Source: Carpediemonas membranifera (taxonomy: Eukaryota > Fornicata). Taken from it: a stretch of 64,000 bases of DNA. Location of the stretch: positions 1,116,001-1,180,000 of the forward strand of contig JAHDYR010000053.1 in the NCBI GenBank assembly GCA_019828565.1, written 5' to 3'. The position numbers and the translations under genes were made by a program. The notes under the pieces were generated by a model. It searched no databases and had not been told where the DNA came from. It worked only from the letters and a program-made list of their open reading frames with translations. Below, in pieces: positions 39,183-50,334 of this stretch (within the stretch, counting starts at the first letter, position 1; each line of letters opens with the position of its first letter).

Positions 39183-41898
39183 TCCCGCTCTCCATGGCAT
39201 GACTCGCTAAGTAGTCATCGAGCGCCTTGAGCTTCGCAACAACCACATAGGGCTGCCAGTCCTCGCTGCCATCGGCCCATTCGACTAGGAACTCCTGCTC
39301 ACCATTGTCCGTCACGTGCGTGTCCTTAATGCGCGACACCAGGATCTCCATCATGTCTCGTCCGTTCATCGTCATCAGTTGCTCGCGCGTCCAACCGGTA
39401 GCGTCAAATTTGCGCACACGGTCGAAGTGGATGCGCGTCGTTATGTCCTCATCCGGTCTACGTGCCGTGACTCCATAGTCATGCACCTGTACGACCTCAT
39501 ACGGTCCTTCCCATGTTGGCAGCAGCTTAGCTGCCCGTACACCCGGCAAGACCAGCACCCAGTCCCCGATCTCAACGCGTGGGTTGGTCCTGTCCGCCTG
39601 GCGTGCGCCCCTTCTCCTCAGGGTCTCGCGTTGCACCAGAACCGCGTCGTCGCGTGCTCGTCTCAAGTACTCCTCCTGCTCATCGCCTAGGTCCTGATCC
39701 TGGACCTCGATCGCCGTGGTCGGCTCTCGGCGTGGGAGTCCCGCGTGTGGCTCCGGCCCCATCAGGCCGTACACCAGCCGTGCCGCAGTCGTCCCCGTCG
39801 CCTCGGAGTACTCCGTGTTGAGCTGCCGCTGAACGAGGGGGATGAACTTGTCCCACTGCTCAGCCTCGCCCCACTCCAGGACCATCGCCCGAAGTCTCTG
39901 CAGTATCCGTCTGTTCGCTCGCTCGCACCCACCGTTCGACGGTGGATGGTAGGGGAACGTCTTCGACTGTCCCGTCCCGAACCTCGCGACCAGAGCTGCG
40001 ATCGTCTCGTTGATGAACTCACGCCCGTTGTCAGAGTGCAGGGTCGTCATCGGCCCATGGTTTCCGATCCAGCGCGTTATGGCGTCGGCCGCGGACGCGG
40101 CTGACTTGTCCACCGAGGGGTAGATCTCGACGTATCTCGTGAATACGTCAATTACCGTGAATACATACTGAGCGCCGCTTTCGGCCTCTGGGGTGATCTT
40201 CAGCGTATCGATCGCGACTTTCTGGAACGGAGTCTCCACCATGTGAGTCCCCATCCTCAGTTGCAGTTGATCCACCGATGCGAGCTTCTGGCATGAGCAG
40301 TGGTCCACGAACGACTTCACGTCCTCCCACATGCCGCGCCACACGTAGCCCTTCTCCTTCAGCGCCCTATACGTGCTGTACCGTCCCAGATGCTGTGCCA
40401 TGCCCTTGTGTGCCCTGGTCACCGCCTCGCTCTTGCGCTCCTCGGTCATCTCGCCTGTAGCGAGCTGCCTGTCCCGGTCTCGCGCCTCCGCGGCGTCCTG
40501 CGTGAAGTCGGCCCTCTCCTCGGGGTCGTCGGCCTCGTCCGGGTCATCGTCCTCTTCCTCCGCGCTGGTGTCCTCCTCGCTATCCGCAATCTGCACGAAG
40601 TCGTCGTCTCCAAGCCTGTTGGGTCTGCGCGTGTGCCTCCTCGGCCTCGTCGCTGCCGCCTTCGCCTCTGGGAGGTTCCTTGACAGCGTGTCTGCGACCA
40701 CGTTCGACTCACCCGGGAGGTGAATCACGTGGAAGTCGAACTCCTGCAATGCCAGTCTCCAGCGCAGCACCTTGGCCGACGCTGTCTTCTGCTCCATGCA
40801 CGTGAGATTCTTATGGTCCGTCTCGATGGTGAACGTGTATCCCTGCAGATACATACGCCACTTCCGGATACACTCGACGATGGCGAATGCCTCCTTCTCA
40901 CCGGTGGTCCACCGCTTCTCCGCCCCGTGGAACGCACGACTGTACACCGCGACGACGGCCTCTTGACCGTCCTGAGTCCGGTTGCATAGCATACCCCCGA
41001 GCCCGACGTCCGATGCGTCAGTCCGGAGGATCAGGTCCTCGTTATAGTCGATGTGGTTGAGCTTGATGTGGGCTTTGACCCCGCGCTGCACGTTCACGAA
41101 CGCTTCCTCAAGCTCGGGCGACCATTTCACCTTCGCCTGCGTCAGTGTGTCATTCAGCGGTGCCAGATGCTCCCCCAGCTTCGGACAGAACCGTCGGAAC
41201 CATCCCAACATCCCGATGAAGCGGCGCATCTCCTTCCTAGTCGTCGGGCGCGGCATGTCCATGATGGCCTGCACCCTGTCATCACCGAGTCTGATGCCGT
41301 CCTTGTCCACGATGTGGCCGAGAAACTCGACTGAGTCCCGGGCGAAGTCGCACTTCGCCGCGTTCAGCCTGAGGTTGTACTCTGCACACCGCTTCAGCAC
41401 TGCCTCTAGCCGTGCCATCAACTCCTCGCGTGACCTTCCCATGACCAGAACGTCGTCCATTTATATGATGACTCCTGATATTCCTTCAAAGACAGACTCC
41501 ATGGCCTGCTGGAAAAATGAAGGCGCGTTCTTGAGCCCAAAGGGCAGTCTGTTGAACTCGTACAGACCCCCTGGCGTGACGAACGCCGTCTTGTGCCGGT
41601 CCTCTTCCACGACCAGCACCTGGTTGTAACCTGACTTGAGGTCGAGCGATGCGAAGCAGGTCGCCCCGCCCAGCTCCATTAGCACTCTCTGTACGTCGCG
41701 CACCGGCGCTGCAAGTGTCCGCGTGACTTCGTTAAGCCTACGGTAATCCACGCACAGCCTCCACGACCGGTCTTTCTTGCGTACCAGCACGATCGGCGAC
41801 GCGAAGCTTGACTTTGACCGACGTATCACACCGGCCCTCAGCCACTCCTCGACCTGTTTGTTGGCCACCTCCTCGAGCGCAGGTGCCAGCTGGCGCAC
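39178..41898 (-). pseudogene. Element B pol: RT, RNase H, integrase, chromodomain; stop in YMDD
   Basis: Minus-strand reading frame with one TAA at 41461-41463. RT: SSFASPIVLVRKKDRSWRL, CVDYRRLNEVT, CFASLDLKSGYNQV, LPFGLKNAPSFFQ, then GVII-stop-MDDVLV, where the Tyr of YMDD should be. RNase H follows: LRTDASDVGLGGML and IETDHKNL. Integrase: an HHCC-like region ending VDHCSCQK, then the DDE core VAIDTL, LHSDNGREF and PYHPPSNGGCERANRR. The last 50 residues (MEILVSRIKDTHVTDNGEQE, then FLVEWADGSEDWQP) form a chromodomain-like module, as in chromoviruses, which may direct integration. Apart from the stop the frame is continuous for more than 900 codons, so the stop is likely recent or an error. 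Confidence 0.85.
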
Positions 41899-42535
41899 CG
41901 GCTGCCTCCTGCCTTCTCATCGATGAGGGTGACGGGGTATGCCGGCAGCCTCGCCGGCGTCTCGTCTAGCGGGGCAAATACCCCGGTGAACCGATCTAAG
42001 AGTGCGGCGACGTCCGGTGCCGATCGTTCTCTCAGGTCGCTCCACGCCGTGGCCTCCTCGGCCCGTATGAGGTCGTCGACCTCCTGGGCCGCCAGGTCAT
42101 CCTGGGCCTCTCCTTCCTCCTCCTGGTCGGTCGGGCTCAGGCCCAGCGCGCGTATTGTCCCAAATGGGATCAACACGTTCTTCATCCCGGGGACTGCGTA
42201 TATCTTGACCGGCACCGTCACGGACAGGCCCACTCCTGATCTCTTCCGCATCCGCACCCAGCCCTCTGCTGCAGCTACGGCCTCTACTTGACCGCCCACC
42301 CCGTGTATCGGGCCGATGTCTACCTCGGCCTCCGTCCATCCGGCGTGTACGCGCTCTGCGAGCCACGCGGGGCTGGCTAGAGCGACGTTGGCTCTCGTGT
42401 CGAGTCCGACTCTGAAACGGACGCCCGTCTTGGTCGGCTTTGCCACAAACTCGAGCGTTCCGCCCCATAAATCCTGTTTAGAGCCCTCCGCCTCCTTGGC
42501 CTCCTTGAGGTGACGCGGATGACCCTGCGGGGGTT
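41838..42535 (-). CDS. Element B protease region
   Basis: The frame is open from about 42535 to 41838. It contains VAKPTKTGVRFRVGLDTRAN, aligned to the retropepsin active site (normally D-T/S-G-A; here D-T-R-A at 42399-42401), and PGMKNVLIPFGTIRALGL, equivalent to the usual IG.D.L segment. A helical linker then leads to RT in another frame. The altered active site suggests a dead or much diverged protease. Confidence 0.55.
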
Positions 42536-43107
42536 GCCTCGTCTGAGGCGTCCATACTTGCCGGTCTTGGTGTCATACTCTCGGTACCAGCCTGCTTTCA
42601 GGTCTTGGTCCTTCGTCACGCAACCGTGCGTCTTGTGGCCCTTCTGACCACACGCGAAGCAGCGGACCGTCACCTCCTTGGCTCCTTCCTCGACTGCCGG
42701 CTGCGGGCGGCTGCTGGAGTCGCCTCGACCCGTGTCCGACTTCTGACGAGTTGCGACGCGTTGCACGAGCCCGGTCCGCAGGGCCCTTGCGACCGCTGCA
42801 TCCGCCTCATGGGCCCACTTTGCGGCCTCTGTGACGGCCTCGTCCAGCGTAGAGAGGTCCATCCTGCGCATATCGTCTTGCAGAGCGTCGCATGCCATGA
42901 GCTTGCGAAATGTCTTGATAAGGTCCTTCTCGCGCGGTCGGACCTCGTCCTGGACCACCGAGAGTATCTCCCTCATCCTGGAGCTGACTGCGGCCACGTG
43001 ATCCTCGAGGTGATCTCCGCGCTTCGCTGAGATCCCGCTCAGTTCAGCCAAAACGGCTGCTGCGTCCTCATGTGCCACTAGCTTGAGGAGCGCCTTGCGC
43101 ACCTCCT
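42500..43107 (-). CDS. Element B gag with one CCHC zinc knuckle
   Basis: The minus-strand frame runs from the right terminal repeat to about 42500. It has helices (KALLKLVAHEDAAAVLAELS, SRMREILSVVQDEVRPREKD) and the zinc knuckle CFACGQKGHKTHGC. No ATG lies between the repeat and SRMREIL, and the open frame continues through the repeat, so the true start is unclear. The gag seems shorter than usual at its N-terminus. Confidence 0.6.
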
Positions 43108-43181
43108 GTTGTTGGGAACGTTTATCCTTAAAATCTCCACTAAACTCTTGCGAGTCAAACCTGACAAAACCCTCAGCTACA
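43108..43181 (-). repeat. Terminal direct repeat of element B, 5' copy (74 bp)
   Basis: Identical to 39109-39182. In minus-strand orientation it precedes gag. The bases just inside it (GGAGGTGCGC) do not begin with the TGG expected of a tRNA primer-binding site. Confidence 0.6.
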
Positions 43182-44390
43182 GTTGTATTCAACAAACCGG
43201 CCGGGCATGACGATGGCCGTGAGATAAATGTCTTCGGGGCACATGGGTTGTTGGTGGAATCCTTGCTTGACGTCTGAGGTGAAGAACCACTTGGAGCCGG
43301 CCACGTCGGCGAGGAACGCCTTCGCGTCGGCCATAGGGAAGCTGTCATGAATGGTGGCTTCGTTCAGCTGGCGGTAATCTCCACATGGGCGTAGTTCTCG
43401 CTCGCCCTTCTCGTTGGGCTTCTTGCGGACGACCACGAGTGCGCTGGCGACCGGGCCATCGGCGTCACGGCAGATGCCTCGCTCCTTGAGATCGTCGAAA
43501 TGGTTGTGGACCTCGCGGAGGTCATCTGGATGAAGCGGCCTGGGCTTTTGGTGTGGCGTGCGTGCGTTAGGTTTCAGTCTGATGGTGACTGGGCAGATCC
43601 GCTCCGCCCGGGTCAAAGGGGCCAAAGACTGCCTTGTGGCGTATGATGATCGCCTTGAGCTCTTGATAGTGCGGGAAGTCGAGGTTGACGTGCACCTCGT
43701 CGACTGCTTGGGTTGCCTCGGCGTCGGCGGTGACGTCATCGACACGGCCTGGCGGCGTGTCATCGAGGTAGGCGTGGTCGGGGAGTCCGTCATTGTCCTC
43801 GTCGTCATCGTCCCTGCGCAGGTCAATGTGGATGCCCTGCGCGTTCATAAGGCCTGGGGTCGTGAGTATCTCCGCGCCTATAAGGACTTTGTGGTGCTGA
43901 CCGCGGATGATGCTGAGTGGCTGGGCCTCGAGGGACGGCCTACGGTCCAGGGAGGTGAGCTCGAGGTTGACCACAAGCGCGAGGCCCGTCGTGATGACCT
44001 CTTGGGACGCGTTGAGTGCCACGACGCTGGACGGTGCCGTGCTCAGAGGCACGATCTTCTGCAGTGTCGCTACGGAGCCATCGCTGATGCAGCTCACGGT
44101 GGCGCCCGGGTCGACCTTGGCTCGGGTAGTCTGGCCGTTGATCTTGACATCGATCATCAGCTCGTCGTTGACCTCATCCACGGGGTGGAAGTTGCGCTCC
44201 ATCTGGCCGCCCGGACCACGGTTCCACTGCGGTGCGAACTTCTTGGTCTGTTGGGGCTTCTGCTGCTTGGGCTGAGCTTGGGCTGCCTTGGCAGGCTGGC
44301 CGCTCGTAGTGGTTGCGGGCTTGTTCGTGTCTGACCCTGCGCTTGGCGGGTCTGCGGCTGGGCTTGGCCATGTGATCTGTCGAGGTAAAA
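43182..44390 (-). mobile_element. Ty3/gypsy family A copy, truncated at both ends
   Basis: The minus strand encodes the end of gag (FAPQWNRGPGGQMERNFHPV), a retropepsin domain with VDPGATVSCI (44110-44112 is the Asp; Pro replaces Thr/Ser) and VLIGAEILTT, an acidic linker, and the first half of RT (RELRPCGDYRQLNEATIHDS, FPMADAKAFLADVAG, WFFTSDVKQGFHQ). A frame change lies near 43570-43600 between protease linker and RT. The sequence stops inside RT at 43182, where the element B repeat begins. The 5' end is lost near 44390. Confidence 0.75.
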
Positions 44391-44960
44391 GGGAGTCTGA
44401 TTCAAACTGTTTATAGGGTTGGTAATTGGGCAATTTTTTTTGTGTCCACAACTTTGATGGGACAATGATTAGGTGGACACTTTTAGATCAAAACTGCAAT
44501 ATATGAATCATATAGACAAGGCAGACTCTGTGACACTCATACAGAGTTGTCACAACATACGATCTCGAGATATGACGAAAATTCAGTCGGTAGAGACAAA
44601 TCGACGCCTACCGGCCAGTACAGAGGCTATAACAAAGTGGGGCTTAATCTCTGAGGACTTTCGAGGTTGGTGAGTGTCTGAGGGGTATCATTAATTTTTT
44701 TGTGCAACGATTTTGGCATTGGCGGGATCAAATGGTCTGGCTGTAGTCACTTTCAGACGCTATGAACGGTATAAGCATCCATTTTTAATAATATTGACCC
44801 GATCTCGAGTAATCTAATGAATAGCTCAGAAGAGATTCAGTCTTGCCAATGGCGATGAAATGAACGAACAGAGAGGCATTGATGGTCGCAAAACATGGCG
44901 AAACAACTTCCAAATGCTACTAATAAACGTTTAATGCTCCAATGTCTTTATTCCAGCTAC
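44391..44960. other. AT-richer intergenic stretch
   Basis: No gene is evident in these 570 bases. Composition becomes AT-rich, with several T runs and no codon bias. Confidence 0.5.
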
Positions 44961-45242
44961 CTATTGATCTTGAATGTTGTTAAACATGCTGTTTGCGGTG
45001 AACTGGATCACTGCTTCTTCAATTTCGCGCGAAGCACGCACAATGGCATTAAATCCCCGTGGAATGCGTGAATCAATGACCCTCACACTGTTAATACTCC
45101 CAAGCTCGCCTGCACAGCCTTGAATCTTCACACAACGCGAAACAATGCGCATACAGGCATCAATGTCAGGTTCTTCCACACATACATGAAGGTTCTGCCG
45201 AATAGATTGCTCAGTGCCCATTATCAATTGTGATGCAGCCAA
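44961..45242 (-). CDS. Small hypothetical protein, 93 residues
   Basis: The frame begins MAASQLIMGTEQSIRQNLHV and ends VIQFTANSMFNNIQDQ. It is amphipathic and looks like a small helical domain, but I do not recognise it, and its codon use is far less C-biased than the left-hand genes. It is flanked by AT-rich sequence with no other genes. It may be a genuine lowly expressed gene or a chance frame. Confidence 0.35.
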   Translation of the reverse strand: MAASQLIMGTEQSIRQNLHVCVEEPDIDACMRIVSRCVKIQGCAGELGSINSVRVIDSRIPRGFNAIVRASREIEEAVIQFTANSMFNNIQDQ

Positions 45243-45483
45243 GGTACGATGTGGCTCACTAATGCGGAGAAAGCTTTTACAGGGAAAGAAGAAGAGAAAA
45301 CCCTTGTACCAATAAATGGTTGAAACTGTATAAATGATCAGTGTGGTCTATGACCACCACAACGAGAGAGGAAAGAAGAGTATTTAGTCAACTGATTAAT
45401 CCAGGTATCTCGCTGGTACACAATGCTGTTTTGCCATCCATATGAATGCTTCGCGCCATGACATGCCTATTTACGATTACGAT

Positions 45484-45642
45484 TTACGTAGTGTGTATAC
45501 GAGCAATACTCAACATTTTCCCACTATATGACCACCATAGGAACGATAGGAACGCGGCGATCCCAGGTTGCTTCCGCTTCCTTGCGCTTCTCCTCAATAA
45601 CGGCCGATCGGCTTCATAGTCGTGTGCAGAAGAATCGGAATC
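45484..45642 (-). mobile_element. Distal tail of a gypsy derivative split by the LINE
   Basis: Read on the minus strand, this continues the acidic tail of the frame that ends ...SDESSDETDSG at 54316, across the LINE's target-site duplication, into GDSDSSAHDYEADRPLLRRS and ARKRK, with a stop at 45484-45486. Acidic then basic ARKRK tails are common at the end of gypsy pol proteins. The two halves were contiguous before the LINE inserted. Confidence 0.6.
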
Positions 45643-45655
45643 ACCAGAGTCAGTC
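45643..45655. repeat. LINE target-site duplication, 3' copy
   Basis: ACCAGAGTCAGTC is repeated exactly at 54316-54328. The element's 3' GAA/TTC tail begins at the next base. Confidence 0.8.
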
Positions 45656-46561
45656 GAAGAAGAAGAAGAAGAAATTTATGGTGCTTGGATTCTGACCCCG
45701 GACTGAGCTTGTTTCCCGTTGTCTTGGAACTGAGTGCCCCGGGGTACTGCCTATTTCCCGTGGCAAACTGGTCAGCAGCGTTTGCCTTGGGCTTTCGGTG
45801 CTACTGTCTCCGCGGAAAGCCGATTCCAATCGCCCCAGAGGCCCTGCGGCCATCTCCGTGCAAATATGCTTTCCTGTCTCCCTGAAAGTCCGGCAACTAT
45901 CCGGGGAGCCTGGGGGTCTGTCCTCGGGGCATTGACAGGCAGGATCGTCCTGCAGAACCTTGACTATGACACTCCTTGCTTCCCTGCAGTCCTTGTAGAG
46001 CCGTTCAGCCACGGCACCCTCTCGTCTGTCCGGTTCCCCAATTCCATGCCCCCTCGACTCTGTTAAGAAGCCTACCCGAAGGCGGGGAAAGTGACTAAGT
46101 CCATGCTGTCTACCCCGGTTAGGTGGCGTGGGTCAGCGGCAGCCCCAAGCGCTAGGCCCGGTTGTCCCTGTTACCCCTTACAACATTTCGCTTGCACTAC
46201 ATGTCCTTGGTTTCCCATGTCGTTAACAGGGCGGCAGGGGCACCTGTGCCCCTCCGACCCCCGTGGCCAGTCCCTGCAGTTTCCTTGGGGTCCCAACGAG
46301 TGGTGCAACCATATGGATATGGATTTCCTTGACCTTATCCTTGCTCTGTCCTTGTCGCATGTCCTTTTCTTTCTTATTTCTGGTCTGTCCTTCCTGTTCT
46401 TTCCTTGCAGTCGTTCCTTCCCTTACTTTGGTTCCTGGCTACCGGGATACGTGGGGCCTTTCCTCACTGATCCCAGGAGCTTAGCACCAGCGAGGGTGGT
46501 CCATGGCTGATTCCTTGTCCATCCCTTCCCGGTCCTGGAGTCAGGGGTTCATGACATGCTT
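45656..46561 (-). other. LINE 3' UTR and simple-repeat tail
   Basis: No long conserved frame is present. The minus strand ends in a TTC repeat, in place of the poly(A) tail of L1-type elements; simple-repeat tails are known in several LINE clades. Confidence 0.6.
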
Positions 46562-49500
46562 CTATTCCACCTTGAAGCTGTTGTAAACCTTTGCCAGTTC
46601 CCGTAGTCCTGCCGTGAGGCCTTCCCAAATGTCCTCCGAGCCCCATATTATTAGTTGCTGTAATTCTAGGATGGGTCTTTCCTGGTACCATTCGCCCTGG
46701 GGGCCCTGCCTTACTTCCAAGTCCTTAGTTTTGTGCTTCGCTGCTGTCCACAGCTTTGTCCAAGCTTCTCCCCTGTCTACTGCCGGGCATTCACAGATTA
46801 TGTGCGCTGCCGATCCTAGCCTCTGGCCCTCTGCCCACTCCCTGATCATTTCCTGCTTCCTTGCTGGTCCTGGCTTTTCCCTAATGATCCTGTAGAACAG
46901 GCTCACCTCCGACTCCTCCGAGCATAGGGGGCATAGTCTGCTAATTTCTCTCTTCAGGTCAGCGCCTTGGGCCAGCTCTGTGATGGCTCTCATAGGGCCC
47001 TCCCTCTCTCTGCCGACGATGGGGATGGGCTGACATTGGCTGCAATGGATACAATTCTCTTCCATTCCGCCCTGCTTTGCCCCTTCCCAGCCTTTCGGTC
47101 TACCGTAGGCTTACCTTGCAGACACTTGCTTAATTTCCTTGTCCCCATGATTTCCATTAGTCCTAGTGCCGTACGGCTTTTGCACCGCTTCATCCACCCC
47201 CTCCTGATCGTTTCCATGCCATAATCCAGTAGCGCTGGTTTAGGGGCTCCTTCTCTGGTGCCCTCCAGTAGATGCTGCACTCTCTCCCTAGCTTCCCACA
47301 TAACCGTGCCCCGCCCCCATTCTCTGTTTCTGACTGGTATATCCTGGTCCCTGTAGTTGACTATCCTTTTGACTGCCAGCCATTCCATGTGTGCCTGGAG
47401 GTCCACCCATCCATTCATCAGCCTCATGGCTGCGCCCCCTCCCGGTCCTGTTCCTGCCATGATTCCCTGCCAGTCATTCCAGATCCTTCTACCTCCCGGT
47501 GCGTTCCCCCACACCTCGACTCCGAAGAGGATCCTGGGCCATATATATATTTCCAGTAGTAGCCTGCTTGCTAGTGCTGGCATGTTTGCCCTGGTCCACC
47601 CTGCCCATCTCACCAGTCTCTTGTACCTTTCGCTCTGCTCCTGTTTCCGCCTTATGCAGGCCGACATAGGGTCCTTCCCACTTGCGATCCATAATCCCAG
47701 GTATCTCGCCTCCTTCTCTGGCAGTAGTGTTACCCCCTCGATCCTGACTAGGGCTGTTCTGTCCACGCTAATCATTACATTCTTCTGGGCGTTCACCCTC
47801 ATTTCATGCTCTCTGATTATGTCCACCATTATGTTGGCGACCATCTGGCTATGCTCCGGTTTGCTCCCTGTGACCGCAGTGTCATCCACAAACATGGTAA
47901 GTGCTGCCGGTAGTCGGTCGCTGAGGTGGCTCGTGGTCCTTGGCGGTTCTCTGATGTCGTACCGTTCTCCCTTGATTTTCTTTCTGGCCAGGTGGGGCCA
48001 GTTAGCCATGAACAGCACAAACAGTGTCGGTGCCAGGACGCACCCTTGCTTAACTCCCCTGTTGGTTCTTTTCCCATGCCTTTGCCCCCTTGACTGATAT
48101 CCAGGTTTCCTTTATTGTGCCTTGAATTGCCCTGATCAAGTGCTCCTCCACCCCCATACCCTGTAGCTTATCCATGAGAATGTCCCTTGGTACCGTGTCA
48201 TATGCCTTCTCGATGTCCAGAAAGATTGACGTGGTCTCACCCCCTCCTGGTGCCGCTGCACAATGTACTGTATCTGCTGGATGACGTCCCTGTCTGACTG
48301 GAAACCAGCCTGTTCTCTTGGTATGAACCTTTTCGTTGCTGCTTCCAGACGTATCTTGAGCAATCTACCATAGACCCTGTACAGCAGTGGTGTCAAGGAT
48401 ATTGGTCTATATGATTCCGGCTTGACCCTTGGCTTCCCTGTCTTGTGTATGGCCGACACTGTGGCATACTTCCATGCTTTGGGTACGTCGCCCTCCCTGT
48501 AGACCCTGTTGATGAGCCTCGTCACTTCCCTAAGGCCTTTCTCATCCAGCTCTCTCAGCATGTCTCCAGATGTGAGGTCAGGCCCTGGTGCGGTGTCCCT
48601 CCTGATCCTTTTGATTGCGGCTTTGACCTCGCTTTCCTTGAACTCATTTCCGTCCCTGCCCCTCCATGTCTTCCAGGTGGGTTCCCTGCCTCTGCTGACT
48701 CTAGCATACTGTTGCAAGAGGATCTCGCTGATGGCCGCCTTGTCCGTGGTTATCACTCCGTCCTTGAGGAGGCTCTCCGGCATTCCCTTGTATTGGTTGT
48801 CACACCACCACCTTCTGATGGCAGCTTCCACTGAGGCCCTTGAGGCCCTATACCCCCTTTGCACTTCTGCTGATGTCGGCCACCCATTTGGCCCTGCGCT
48901 CTCCCCAGTATTTCTCCAGCTCCTCTTTCATCCTTTCCTTCCTGGTCCTGTTGCCTAATTCTGTCCATGGGGTTCGCTGGAGTTCGCTCCACACTCCGTT
49001 CCCGAACACTTTGTCCCTTGCCTTTGCTCCCCTGTTGTTCACTGGGTCGCCCATGCATGCTCTTATAGTCTCTTCCCATTGGTCCGAGCTCTTGATCCTG
49101 TTCAGCTTTGAGACTGTGACTGGCCCCTCCTTCTTTTCATGGGCCAGGTGTGCACCTCGGGTATGGCCAGAGCCACGTCTCGCTCACTTCTGCCATAGTA
49201 CCGTTGTTCCTTCCATGCTAGTGTGATTCCATTGTGTGCTGAGCCCCATACCCCGACCTTCTGAGACTCTACCACCTCAATCTCCGCCCCCTGGATTCCT
49301 GGTGTTGTCACTGCAAAGTCCGGGGTTGATGTTCCTGATGTGAGCGTCCCAGACTTGGGTATGATGGCTTTGAGCCTGTGCTTCTCCATCATATCCTTCC
49401 ACCGGGTGGATCTTTCCATCTGGCCTGGGTCGATGTTCCAGTCTCCCATAATTATGGCCTCCATGCTCCCTTTCATGTCCATGATCTTCTGTATAGTGTC

Positions 49501-49928
49501 CCTGAATCCATCCTTCTCCTGCTTGCTGTGGCCGGATGGGGGCCATACACGTTGATGACTAGTATGTCCCTGCCGGTTCTCATTATGCTGGCTTGCACTC
49601 TTCCCGATAGGCTGTCCGATATGCCGATGTCCCACTTTGCAGTTGCGTGTGGGCTCACTATCGTGCCGATGCCTTCCCTTGTTCCCTTCCATCTTGGCGC
49701 AGGTTCGTCATTGCCTGCTATGCCTAGTTGTCGGTTGATGCGGTGCTGACTTTTGACATCCGCCTTTCGTTTTTCGTTGGCTAAGACCAGGTCCTCTTCC
49801 GTCTCCCTCCCTGCTAGTGCGTAGTCAAGGTCCATGAAGCAATGAACCCTCGTATTCGCCGTTCTCCATGTCTCTTGTATGAGTACTGCCTCTATGTCCT
49901 TCAACCTTAGCTGAATCGCCGTTGCCAT
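46562..49928 (-). CDS. LINE ORF: AP endonuclease and reverse transcriptase (frameshifted)
   Basis: APE-type endonuclease (49928-49102): IQLRLKDIEAVLIQETW, GIGTIVSP, DILVINVYGPH, AIIMGDWNIDPGQ and TSTPDFAV, the usual EExxNxxY/GDWN/SDH order. RT (48864-47000): PGPDLTSGDMLRELDEKGL, YRPISLTPLLYRVYGRLLKI, QAGFQSDRDVIQQIQYIV, IFLDIEKAYDTVPRDIL, GVKQGCVLAPTLF and MFVDDTAVTG (catalytic FVDD). A C-terminal knuckle follows, CPLCSEE...HIICECP. Frame changes lie near 49530, 48860, 48250, 48065 and 47030, mostly in C/G runs. The domain order and knuckle are those of Jockey/I/CR1-like LINEs; the clade is not resolved. Confidence 0.88.
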
Positions 49929-50334
49929 AGACGCCGTGAAGTCCTTTTCCTCTTCCTATGTGTCCCTCTGTGTTCAGACTAAGTATCTTGTAGGTTACCA
50001 TTGCCTTTGTCCTGTTTCCTTATCCTGCGAATTCCCAGAATTTGGGAGCCCCAGCTTCCCGCTCCTCTCCTGCTATCCTTGTCCTGACAAGGGGCCTAGA
50101 TGCCGGTCTCGGTGACCCTTTGTCAGGCCAACCTTGTTACCACCTGGTGACCTTCCATTCTTCGGGCAGGGTACTTAGGAGGGGGACGATATGACGTGAC
50201 CCCCCCTTTGGCTGCCGCTACAGCCTACCGGCAGTGCATTTCAGCTAATGCCGGGCCCTGGGTGGGAGCCAGGGCTTGTGAATTATAAAGAAAATGTTGC
50301 TTGTTCCTTGAAAGAATACTGCTTTACCATGTCC

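Larger units (their letters stand above)
39109..43181 (-). mobile_element. Ty3/gypsy element B (chromodomain type), about 4.07 kb
   Basis: A minus-strand element bounded by 74-bp direct repeats, with gag, protease, RT, RNase H and integrase in gypsy order. Domains are listed in its CDS entries. It carries a frame change between gag and protease (about 42535), another between protease and RT (about 41905), and a stop in the RT catalytic motif. The right repeat abuts a truncated family A copy. I find no short target-site duplication outside the repeats, so one flank has probably been rearranged. Confidence 0.8.
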
